From Kudoa neothunni (taxonomy: Eukaryota > Cnidaria): 64,000 nt of DNA. Every line of letters starts with the position of its first letter. Position 1 is the first letter of the stretch. Of this stretch, positions 52,024 through 62,523 are shown in pieces. The stretch lies in contig OZ199840.1 in the NCBI GenBank assembly GCA_964304625.1, forward strand, positions 6,448,001 to 6,512,000. The letters run 5' to 3'. The notes beneath the pieces are model-generated. The model saw only the letters and a list, made by a program, of their open reading frames with translations, made no database searches and was not told the origin of the DNA. The position numbers were made by a program, and so were the translations under genes.

Positions 52024-52078
52024 TATTGGCGGAATAGAAAATACATACATAACTTACAAGCGAAAAGTAGCGGGTTCC

Positions 52079-52112
52079 AAATTATATATTGCGCACGCGC
52101 AATATATAATTT
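52079..52112. promoter_or_regulatory. Perfect palindrome with a consensus NRF1 site, upstream of TAM41
   Basis: Sixteen-base arms around AC: AAATTATATATTGCGC, AC, then the reverse complement. The centre, TGCGCACGCGCA (52090-52101), fits the NRF1 consensus YGCGCAYGCGCR exactly. It lies about 450 bp before the TAM41 start. NRF1 regulates many nuclear genes for mitochondrial proteins in animals; its use here is inferred. Confidence 0.45.
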
Positions 52113-52476
52113 AGGATTAAGTCAGTGGGGGACCATAGAGACACAGATTGTACGAAATTTACGTTAAGAGAGAATAAACTAAAGGAGCTACAAAAATTAA
52201 TAGACCAAATATTCTTGACTAACTAAAAATTTCGAAGTGTTAATATGGACTGAGGCATTCCAACTGGACAATTTAATCCATTATCGCATGTTAAAGTCTA
52301 TTCGATGATCACATTACCATCTTCGGATCAGTTCTACGATTTAAATTTTCTTGCCTGGATTTCTTTACTGAAATTGCTCAAATCATAAAATATCAAAAAA
52401 TACATAAAACTGACGCCACTTGAATATACACTTGTAACTGGTGTGAACAGCGTCGCCCAAGGATAAACCATTACAT

Positions 52477-52488
52477 TGCGCAGACGCA
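52477..52488. promoter_or_regulatory. NRF1-like site in the TAM41 promoter
   Basis: TGCGCAGACGCA matches 10 of 12 positions of YGCGCAYGCGCR and sits about 70 bp before the TAM41 ATG, a position suited to a core promoter element. Confidence 0.35.
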
Positions 52489-52557
52489 ATCACACACGTT
52501 TGCTTAAATTTTTGACTGGTCCGGTGTCGCGTCCCAGCGATTTATCTGCCTCAAATT

Positions 52558-53520
52558 ATGAAACAAAAACTCCTGGAAATATTGAAGAATAGATTTCCAA
52601 CTGGAGTTGATAGTTCATTTGCATATGGTTCGGCCGTGTTTGGCCAAAAAGGGGATTCATTATTTAAACGCAATATGATCGATATGGTACTTGTGGTTGA
52701 TAATCCTCAGCAGTGGCACGCTGAAAACATAGAAAAAAATCCACAAGACTATTCACTTATTCGGTATCTGGGCAGTAAAATGGTTTCCTATATTGGAAAC
52801 GGAACCAGCGTCGGCATTATGTACAACCCAATGGTCAGATATAAAGATTTGTCGTTGAAATATGGTGTCATTTCAAAAGGAAAACTCTTGGACGATTTAA
52901 CCAATTGGAATCATTTTTTCTTGGCTGGACGTCTTCAAAAGCCAGTGTTGTGGCTGAAAAACTCCACAGTGGTCGATCAAGCCTTACAGCTCAATCTGCA
53001 GTATGCATTATGTGTCGCATTGCTTCTGCAACCACAACAATTCAAAGAAAAACAACTATATCGTGATCTTTGTTCGTTGTCCTACGATGGTGATGTACGA
53101 ACATTTTTTGGCATTGATGGCAACAAACCTAGTCGAATTGTTGATACCAATATGAATCATTTCAGACATTTGTATTTGCCGGTTCTGAATAGATTTTCAC
53201 ACGTGAAATTGGACTTGAAAAGTGGCCAACTTTTCAAAGACAGCAAATTCAATAAAGGAATTTTTGAAAAACTACCAAAACCTCTAATTGGATCGTTGCA
53301 ACAAAATTTCCATGCCAAAGACATGAAGGAATTGTACAAGATTGAGGCCAACCGATTGAATGAAGCTGTACGCACCACTTTGAGAAGTATCGTCTTCAAA
53401 ACCACGACAGTAGAGGCGCTTAAGGCCTTTCTCACTACTAGCTTAATCAAGTCCTTTGTGTACTCCAAAGAAAAATTCAGAAAGTCAGTCCTGTTTAGAA
53501 ATAGCCATTTGAATGCATGA
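52558..53520 (+). CDS. TAMM41: Mitochondrial phosphatidate cytidylyltransferase TAM41
   Basis: A single 320-residue exon, close to the usual 320-340. The start is the first ATG after the upstream GC-rich sites. Residues 23-30 are YGSAVFGQ, the nucleotidyltransferase-like GS motif. Asp42 and Asp48 in MIDMVLVVDNPQQWH are the expected metal-binding acids, followed by HYS-like DYSLIRYLGS and NGTSVGIMYN. TAM41 makes CDP-diacylglycerol from phosphatidic acid and CTP on the matrix side of the inner membrane, the first committed step to cardiolipin. No obvious N-terminal targeting extension is visible; the first 15 residues are basic. No breaks are seen. Confidence 0.95.
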   Translation: MKQKLLEILKNRFPTGVDSSFAYGSAVFGQKGDSLFKRNMIDMVLVVDNPQQWHAENIEKNPQDYSLIRYLGSKMVSYIGNGTSVGIMYNPMVRYKDLSLKYGVISKGKLLDDLTNWNHFFLAGRLQKPVLWLKNSTVVDQALQLNLQYALCVALLLQPQQFKEKQLYRDLCSLSYDGDVRTFFGIDGNKPSRIVDTNMNHFRHLYLPVLNRFSHVKLDLKSGQLFKDSKFNKGIFEKLPKPLIGSLQQNFHAKDMKELYKIEANRLNEAVRTTLRSIVFKTTTVEALKAFLTTSLIKSFVYSKEKFRKSVLFRNSHLNA

Positions 53521-54088
53521 CAATTTGATTGCTTTATGTGTTTGTCCATTTTGTATCATTGATTTTTTGTGAGTTTGTCTGCAAGCTTTACTCAAATTTT
53601 TATCTTTTTATTCATTTTATTGCAAATTGAAACTAACATGTACCATAAAAATAATCGTTTTTAGTTAATATGTTGCAGTTTTACCCTAGCTTCCTTTTAA
53701 ACAGGATTTAACGGCTTTTCGCCTGGTGTTTATTTAATTAGACTCATGTGAAACAGACCATTTAGTTAAATAATTCTTCAATTATTTTCAAAAAAATTAA
53801 TGTGTTAATTTATTTCTTCAAACCTGTAAACATACTAAATTTTTTGGGGTTATAATAAAAATATCGAGCAGAATACTTAATTTTCAAATGCATTAACCGA
53901 TAACCTTTTGGCACTCTCGATTCCGGTTAATTGGGTTTCAAGATCCCACCGGATTTATTCTAATCAAGCTTCGGATTGCAAATAGGCCTTGCAATTTTCG
54001 GCGCTTATATTTTTTACGGTTGACTATTTAAATCGACAAACATTCCTGACAATCGAAAATTCAACATTCTTCCACAAAAATATGATTA
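53521..54088. other. TAM41 3' flank
   Basis: AT-rich; presumably the 3'UTR of TAM41, then spacer. No other feature is supported. Confidence 0.4.
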
Positions 54089-55925
54089 CAGTCGAGATTG
54101 GATGCTACGTAATTCCAAAATTCCAACGTTATTCTTTTTAGAGAGAAACTTAGTTTTTTGGTATTGTTATTATTTTATCATTTTGTAAACATTATTAACA
54201 TTAAAAAGTAAAAATTTGTTGTATTTATATATAAAGTCTCGTTAATGCGTGGCTTTAGTAACCCATCTATTTAAAAATAGAAGTGTTTTCATTATGTCCC
54301 GTTAAAGACGTAATAGTTAAGAGAAAACAGAAATCATTTATTATTATAATTCGATAAAAATATCGAAAGTTGTCGAAAAAATAACCATTTCTAAGTTAAA
54401 ATTGAGTGATATGGTGATCTATTTTGAATATTAATACATTGTCGCATTTAAGGTCATTTGGAAATTGATAGAATTCGTTCACACGACAATAAATTTAACA
54501 ATACCGATATTGAAACTAAAAAGAGGGTATATTTTTCGGGAAAAATACAAAAATAGATGGTGAGCTGTATGATTGGCTTTTTAAACAATGGTCGTATGAT
54601 AATGTTCTGCTGAAACATGTTATTATCGAAATTGTTCTATACATTTTGAATCAAAAAGAAATTTCCAATTTAAAGTCTACTTAAGGGTGGTTTTCAGAGT
54701 CCACGTCAAAATATGGGATAGCTGTTAAAATTTTTCATGGTGAGGCTGCGAATACAGATATTTCATCTGTTGACTCATGGAGTGTTGAAAACACTAATTT
54801 GGTTAAGGAATATAATCCTAACGAGGTCATAAACATTGATGAAACTGCCCTTCTTTTATGGGTAGTTACAAAACATAGGTTATGTTTTGAAGGATGAAGT
54901 CGGAATATAAGGCGAAAAATATCCAAATAATTGTGAATGTTTTACTGGCACTCTTTTTTTAATAGGGGTAAACTTCTATCGGTATTTACTGGTAAATTTC
55001 AGAATCCTAGACGTTTCAACTGAGTTAAACATCTACCGCGTGAATATTATTCATAAAAGCACATGGATGATGTGTAGTATATTTATAAACATAATTAGAA
55101 AGTTGAACCAAAAAATGATAGATGAGAATAGAAAAGTTTTAATTTTGTTGGATTAATATCCTCATCATCCCAAAAATATTGATTTTTTTAAAATATCGAC
55201 ATTTTTTTCCTACCAAAAAACAACTAATATTCTACAAACCTTACTTTAGGCACCATCAAATGCATTAAAAGTAGACCAGGAATACAATGGCCAAGCACAC
55301 GGTTTTATGTGAAGTTTTTACCATCGAAAAATAAACATTACTAAACTCAATCATGCCGTTAATTAAACCTTGGGAGAATATTACGCCAGAAATTATATTT
55401 AGTTCATTTAAAAATCAAAAATGCTTGGCAGTTATATATAAAACTGTAATAAAAAGTTATATCAGTTTATAGAACAAAAAGATTTAAGAAAGATATCCCA
55501 AGTCAGAAACAGTTCACAAAGTAATATTTTATGTATACATAATTAATATTTTTAAATGAATTTGAAGTTTAATAAAATATATTTGACAATGATAATACTG
55601 CAAAATGTGAGAATCAAAATCATGCGGACTTATTGCCCACAATGGTTAACCTGATGATATCGAACCAATTATTAAAGGAGTCCAAATTTTAATACAACAA
55701 ATATAGAATATAATTAACATTTTAACCAAAGTTTTAATTCAAGAGGTTCCATCTTGATTGTTTGATTCATATCCCATAAGGGACAAAATTTAATAACTCT
55801 TCCTTAATTAAACTCTATGTTATCTGTGTTTTAACAAAGTTTGTTTGTAGGAATAACCATCAAACGTAAGCACAAGAAAATCATATTTTACAGTGTGACG
55901 CGCACGCAATATCCAATCTCGACTG
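54089..55925 (+). mobile_element. pogo/Tigger-type DNA transposon, decayed
   Basis: Inverted ends CAGTCGAGATTGGATGCTAC on the left and CAGTCGAGATTGGATATTGC inward from the right, with TA at both sides (54087-54088, 55926-55927). About 1.84 kb. The plus strand holds a pogo transposase in pieces. Confidence 0.82.
54380..55500 (+). pseudogene. pogo/Tigger transposase relic
   Basis: Fragments in several frames line up with the pogo DDE domain in order: KEYNPNEVINIDETALLL (54810-54860, first Asp), FTGKFQNPRRFN (54990), DENRKVLILLD (55120, second Asp region) and PKNN followed by a LGTIK-like piece (55210-55270). Many stops; inactive. Confidence 0.75.
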
Positions 55926-55933
55926 TATGTAAA

Positions 55934-56110
55934 GCAGGGGTTCTCAACTGGGGGCACCCGCACCTTAGGGGGTGCGAACTTTGGTCTCAGGTGGTGCGAG
56001 ATCCGATAAAAATTGAAAATAATTTTTGATAAATTATAGGTCAGTTACATCTTATCGTATGCAAAGGGGTGCGAATTTCGTTTTGTCACAAACTGGGGAT
56101 GCTAATCCAG
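55934..56110. mobile_element. hAT-type terminus fragment
   Basis: CAGGGGTTCTCAACTGGGGG is a classic hAT-like terminal sequence, followed by repeated GGTGCGA motifs. A matching right end was not found, so only part of an element is supported. It sits a few bases after the pogo element. Confidence 0.5.
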
Positions 56111-58010
56111 TTTTAGTTGGTAAGTGCTGATGTAAAGTTTTTTTCAATAAAAGGACCTCTTAACATTATTCATTTTAATCTGCCCCAAAATTTTTTAAAT
56201 TAAGATTTAAAAAATTGTTTGGCCCACATCAGTAATTATTTGAAAATAAAATTTTTCCCCATTTGAAATATCACTCATAGCTTCTCAAAAGTATTATTTA
56301 TATTATTTTATTGAACTTCAATATCGACAAATTTTATGTTTTAAATTATATTTTGGTTTGAAATACTGTCATACACGACGAGGGAATTTCGCCGGAACAC
56401 AACTAAAACGCACGCACCATTTTAAAAATACATAAAAAAGATGTTAGAGTAAGAAAAACAAAAAATGAATATAAATTTTAATTCATTTTTACATTTGGAG
56501 CAATTCCCTCTCGTAACAATAGACAATCTGCACATGTGGATTATACGGATTCGTAGAAATAGCCGGTGCCTTGAGAATACCTATTGAATGAAATTGAAGA
56601 TTTGAGTCGTTTAATAAACTAATTCAGTGTATTTATAAACTGATTCTTAGCTCCTTCTTAGTTTATTATGAGCAAAACGAACAGATCCTTACCCGCAGAT
56701 GCACAAATTGCTAAAATTGCGTCTGAAATTTGAAGGAATATCAGAGTTTTTGTTTTTATTCTTGTTGTTGGTAATTCCCACTAAATCATGAATCATTCCC
56801 AATTTTATAACGTATATGGAAAATATATGAATTAATATCAAGGTTTATACACTACAAAGATAAAAAGAAAAAAATCAGTACAATAGGAGGTTTATTTTGT
56901 AAGCTGCAAAAATAGGCCCACTATTCTACTTGAGGTGTTGATGTTAAAAATCTATCCAAGTGATAAATTTTTGGTTTCATTTTAATATACTAACGTAAAA
57001 GAGAAATGCAGTGTTAATCTTGATACACATGCTAAGAAAATCAACCTCCAAAATTTTGGGATTGAAAATAACACACCCGATGTAAATTCAGTCATTGATT
57101 TAAAGGGTTATATTATTTACAAAATTATGTAATAAAATTAAATATATTTGGGATTATTTTTATAAAAAGATCACTATAATAATATTGGGGCTATTGTAAT
57201 GAAGCTGACTATCTTATATAACCAAAGAATATTCTAACGGTCTCCTAAGTATATTTAGCTAAAATTTATCAAACTAAACCTAAACATTAGGGACCACCTG
57301 CTATTAAAAACAAATATAATTCAAATGCATTTGAGGGTAAAATTATGCGGCGGTTCGTTTTAAAAGTCAAGGTTTTCTAAGATTTTTACATTTTGGTCTT
57401 TAAATATTCACGTATACAAAAAATTAGTTTTAAAATTTTTATCAGAAGTCATATAGTATCTTATATTTTGTAAAGAGTATTATTTATAGATTATAAGTAA
57501 GAAATGGATCCAGCAGGACTTTAATCACTACAACACTATTGAAACTGATCATCAAATTTGTTGTTTGCGTCCATTGTTTTAATCCTAGCGTAGCAAATAA
57601 AACCCTATCGGAGATATCAAGGAATACCGACAATGTAAACTTCATTCATAGGTTTAAGACGTAGTTAACTGTTTAGTATAAACAAAAATTAAATAAAAAT
57701 TGATCAGAGCCATCTAAAAAATTTCGCGTGCATAAATAAAATAAAATTTAGAAACTGTATATAATAATAACAACTGTAAAATGTGTTTGTCTACTATTTC
57801 ACTCAACTATGAATCTCAATAAAGTTATGAGAGTAATTACACCTCATATGAAAAATAATATAAAATGTATGATAAATAATATTATTGCAGTATATTACCA
57901 CGTCATTTCGTTGCAGATGACGCTGAGAAAATCCTACGAAATATCAAACTAGATGACAATTTATTTGAAATAAATTTTCAATATATTATATTATTTCAAC
58001 GTGTAAATTT
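56111..58010. other. Intergenic, AT-rich
   Basis: No gene or repeat end supported. TTTATT near 57960 could be the minus-strand polyadenylation signal of the claudin-like gene. Confidence 0.4.
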
Positions 58011-58643
58011 TTACAAATAATTATAAAGGTTGGTGGGGTTGTTGTAGTAGTTTTCAAATATCAACAAAATTTCGGACACTGTTAGCGATATAAACCCAAC
58101 CCATGCCAAGGCGTAGCTATAATGGTAGTAGGCCTTGATTAAACTGCCGCCAGTATATCCTCCAGTGTAAGTGTAGATACTTACCGACAATAAAGTGCTT
58201 AAGGCCGCTAGAAAGTTGAGCAACCTTGCGGTAAATAGAGGGTATTTTGGCACGTAGCAAAACAAACTAAACATAAATACAATCGTGGCCAGATTGAATA
58301 TAATTCCGACTATCAGGATTCCTCTCACAGCATTTAACGTATCTAATGTCCGATAAACATTTAAATATACGCCTGGCAACAAAATATCTCTACCTGGAAT
58401 CGAATATGAGGGATATGATGTACAATAGCCATCGTAATGAGCACACCAATACCACAAACCATACACCGTTGTATAGAAGCTATCTCGAACCCATCCTGGC
58501 GATATCACTGCTACCATCAAACACACAAACCCCCACACACACAATATGATCGATATGATGATTAATAATGGCACAGTCTTTTTTGAAAAACATGGTATCT
58601 CTACCACATCCATTTTAGAAGAGGTGTTCAGGTTAGTTTCCAT
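58011..58643 (-). CDS. Claudin/PMP22-superfamily four-pass membrane protein
   Basis: A single 210-residue exon starting METNLNTSSKMDVVEIP. Four hydrophobic segments are evident at about residues 24-50, 105-125, 138-160 and 172-195. The first extracellular loop carries the claudin-type W-GLW-C-C pattern: GWVRDSFYTT, then GLWYWC and a later Cys in DGYC. PMP22/claudin proteins build septate or tight junction strands or act in membrane organisation. The second loop is short (TYTGGYTGGS) and the tail ends NPTNLYNYL, which might be a PDZ ligand. The exact subfamily cannot be set by eye. No breaks. Confidence 0.82.
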   Translation of the reverse strand: METNLNTSSKMDVVEIPCFSKKTVPLLIIISIILCVWGFVCLMVAVISPGWVRDSFYTTVYGLWYWCAHYDGYCTSYPSYSIPGRDILLPGVYLNVYRTLDTLNAVRGILIVGIIFNLATIVFMFSLFCYVPKYPLFTARLLNFLAALSTLLSVSIYTYTGGYTGGSLIKAYYHYSYALAWVGFISLTVSEILLIFENYYNNPTNLYNYL

Positions 58644-59600
58644 GGTGCTGTTATCAAATTTGTCTTTGTTTACACGATTTGACTCCCATAACTAACATTG
58701 TTATTGTGACTGTATGACGACACAATAAGATCTCCCACTTCGTAACAATACAGCGACAATAATGCCGACAAATAGACCACTGCAAAATCGAAATAATTTT
58801 GAATCAAATACTACGCATCATATTACTGATAATTACACTGGTGTTTAATATAACACAATAATATCATGATGAATAATGTGAAGAGTCGGTAAATGTTTTG
58901 GGAAATATAATTTCAAAATCAATACTTAAACTGAGATTTAGTTTAATGTTATGAAGAAGTTATTTACAAATTACAGAGATTTTCTGATTTATAAAAATAA
59001 CTGAATTCAGGTGAGCATTAAAGTAGAGAAATTAATTGGCCCTTTTGAACAATAACACCGTTATAGTTGACATTCTGGCGTCTAATAATAACTTTAAACA
59101 AACCTTCACTACCAAAAAGCCACATAATTATATTTTACAGTTTTATAGTTAATTATTATAATTATAAGTTTTATCCGATATTTTTACCCCTGGCGTAATC
59201 ATCTCGTGAGTAACAACGTTGATAGTTGCATTTGCTTGAAAAGTAATCATGGGTTGTTTCAAATAAATACTCTCCAGGAAAAACCGGGGCTTGGCAATAA
59301 TTCTAATATTAAAATATAATGAGCTTTAGCAATTGTTTTTTTCCACATGGATCCTTAGTGACTGCGAATAATTGTTCGGAAAATGACAATAATTTCAGCC
59401 ACTGCACTAGATTAGAATTAATATATTGAATTATCCTTTTATCAATAAAAAATAGATTATTATTTTGTTATTGTTAACTAATAGAATCATGATTGCATAA
59501 AGTTTCACTTGCTCCAGACGGTAGGAACTCGAATTGGCTATTTTATCTTCGATTCAATAGAATTTTAAGAATAAAGTTTTCTTCGATAAAGGGCAAACTA
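58644..59600. other. Upstream of the claudin-like gene
   Basis: AT-rich, no coding signal; probably contains the promoter of the minus-strand claudin-like gene. Confidence 0.4.
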
Positions 59601-60975
59601 CAATCAAGATTGGATATTGCGTAAATTAAGATTTTCATCATGAAAATAATTACATTGGAAATTAATTTTAAATAATTATCAGTATTTCATTTAGAAAATT
59701 AGTAATTTACAATAAAAATAAAAAAATATTCTTTCTGTGTCCCCGACATAGTATTGCGTAAAACCTTTTTATTGCGCAACGAAAAAATCAATATGAATCG
59801 ATATTGCGTAATTTTTTCTTCAATATATGGAGGAAACAGTGTGATATTTTCGAGAAAATTAGTATAATACTTTGTTTAACCTCAATAAAAATAATCAAAG
59901 ATGTCATAAAAATGAAGATAGAAAAATTTATCCTTAATGGTATGGTTATTTTGGTTATATCTGAATATATATATATATATATACACATATATATATATAT
60001 TCTAGGACATTCAATGCTGACAGAATTCCTTCTCATGAAATCAAGCTGAAAAATTCAGACATTGAAGGAAATAGGAAAGGCATTTAAATAAAAGATTCCT
60101 CGGCACAAGTGAAGAAATTTATCAAAAATCGCACCAATGATCACATTATTTCTGAAGACTTATTCTCAAAATGTTTATTATCATTGCGAAAAAGAATAAA
60201 GTTCAAAATTATAGAGAAAGCAAGGGATGTGTAACAAAGTTTGAAAAAAATTGGAATCATTTTAAACATTTTCATGGTGAAACTACAAACAGCATTCTTT
60301 CATCTATTAATGGATCTATGAAAATAAAAATTTGACAAACCCCTATAACCCAAGAGATATAATAAATATTATGATACCGCTATGTATTATGAGCAATTAC
60401 AGAACAGCAGTTACTTATTAAAGGAAGGAAAGTGACAAAAAGGATAAAAGCTATCAAAAAAACTTAAAGATTTTGGTATTACACTTTTTATGTGGAGGAA
60501 ATTTGCCATTATCAATAATTGGAAAATATTGAAATCCTGGGTGCTTCAAGGAGGTTAAAACATACCCTATGGTCATTGTGCTCCAAAAAATATCTCGATG
60601 ATTTTGGCTATATTTTTCAGGAAATGAACAAGGTAAATTCTAAAATGTCGGCAAAGAACATAAAAATGCTAATCTTGCTGAGCCAGCGCCCAGCACATCC
60701 AAAAGAAATCTTTTGTTATGGCAATATAAAGATTATTTTAACTAAAAATACAACAGTTATTTTCCAACAAATCCATCTAGGGATGATTTCAATGTTTTAA
60801 AAATAAAAAAATGTGTACTTGTATGATATTATTTTATGATTCATCAAATTCTAAATACAATTTACTTGATGCAATTTTAACTCCGAATAGCATGAAACTG
60901 CATCACATCAAAAATTATTTTGAACATTTCAAAAAATTCAATATATTTTATGAAAATAAAAGCTAATGCAAACAG
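59601..60975 (+). mobile_element. pogo/Tigger-type element, truncated
   Basis: The left end CAATCAAGATTGGATATTGC follows TA (59599-59600) and matches the ends of the element at 54089-55925. Transposase pieces include KGYIFQEMNK-like text near 60610, SQRPAHPKEIF near 60690 (family: CPAHPK) and IILTKNTTVIFQQIHLGMI near 60735 (family: LPKNTTSVIQPMDQGVI). No right end was found, so the right border is approximate. Many stops; inactive. Confidence 0.65.
59966..60001. repeat. (TA)n microsatellite
   Basis: About 36 bp of alternating TA with one ACAC interruption. Confidence 0.8.
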
Positions 60976-61435
60976 TTAAAATTATATCTATTGTGTTAGG
61001 ACGGGGAGACGGAAAGAGATGATGAAAGTGGTAAAAAGAACAAAATTACAAATCACAACCAAACTTTTAACATTTTTATTATCGATAAAAACAAGGAAAA
61101 CTACCTATAATGATGGCATGGTTCTTAATCGTGAATATGAAAATTACAATTTGCACCAACCACAAAATCTCAGTTCAAAGTGAAATAGAATCTGATGATA
61201 TACAAACAAAGTTTTCGATAAAAGATGTTAGATAGACAGTAAATATATTAAGAAAAGCATTTATTAAAGAAACTGCATCTTTAACCTTAGTTCTCATATC
61301 AATAATGAATCAAATATTTAAATTATCATCTAAAAACGACATCAATTAAAAATTATTTCATTTGTTTAAAAAATCGACATTTTTGTTCTTTTTGACTTGA
61401 AATAATTTTCTTCTATATAAGATAATTAGCTGGAA
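60976..61435. other. Intergenic, AT-rich
   Basis: Nothing supported between the pogo relic and the Helitron. Confidence 0.4.
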
Positions 61436-62479
61436 CTGCCCAGCGTTGCTTGGGGAAGATTTCACCTAGAGGCATTTTTTAATAGCATTCAAAAAATATA
61501 TTGAAATCTCAAATTAACCCATAGAAACAAAATAACTAAAAATTTTTAATCAACTTACTATAACGATTTGGATTATGTAATTTAAATTATTATAATTTCT
61601 GTGAAGGAAAGTATCAATCCCGGCGTCCATTTAAAAATTTCGTGGCTCGGTAACTGGGTGCACCACTAACTTTTTAAGAGATAAAAAAATAGAAAAAATA
61701 AAAGAGATAGAAGAAAACTTATGAAAATCAATCGATATTGTTAAAATTAGCATTGTTTAACTCGACATAAACATACATGCGCTTTTATCATAAACAACCA
61801 CAAATTGCGTCGATTTCAACATAAACGATTTAAATAATTTGGTGAAATAAAGGTACAACCATCCGCATTGAATTTAATCACATAAAGTAAAACTTAGCGG
61901 ACAATTTAATGAAACCTATGAACGCAGTATTTCCATTATAACGCTTCAATCAACGTAACTTTAACGTTCTCCACGAATTCGTTATTTATGAAACATATAT
62001 AGATTTTTTAACACATTGAAAACCATTAATAGAACTTATAAAATATACTTATCAAGTCATACATTAAAACTCCGCAAATAAGGAGTGTGTTTAAACAGAC
62101 ACCCAAGTAGAAACGCCAACCTTATATATTATAAAGATAGATAGAAGCAGTTAATGAACATATGATGGAGCATATAAGGGAGATAGTTAACTTCAACCGA
62201 CCATAACCATGAAATAGGCAAGTGCTAATCCTATCGCTGAACTCATTTAATCCGAAAAACAAACTTTAAATCGACAAAATCACTATTTCATAAATACTTC
62301 TTGGAAACTTTCGTAGTCCGAAAACAATTAAACGATTTTTTTAAATATCGCAAATTTATAAAAATTTTATATATGGCTTATGGCTCTCTATAAGGAAAAA
62401 ATTATCCGCACATGCGTACTTAGGACATACACACACACAAACAAACATACCGACAGTCCCCTTTTATATATATAAAGGA
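61436..62479 (-). mobile_element. Non-autonomous Helitron, copy without Ginger2
   Basis: The minus-strand 5' end TCCTTTATATATATAAAAGG is at 62479; the 3' end has a short hairpin (CCAAGCAACGCTGGG) and CTAA at 61436-61439. Flanks are A and T as expected. The whole length aligns inversely with the Helitron at 5109-8594 minus its Ginger2. About 1.04 kb, non-coding. Confidence 0.83.
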
Positions 62480-62523
62480 TTAATTAATATTGATTATAAC
62501 TAAGATAAATGCGTAAAACAAGT

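Noticed and set aside
53895-53960. Sequence like TTCCGGTTAAT shared with the first bases of the window, possible transposon end
   Set aside because: Too short, with no partner end or target duplication.
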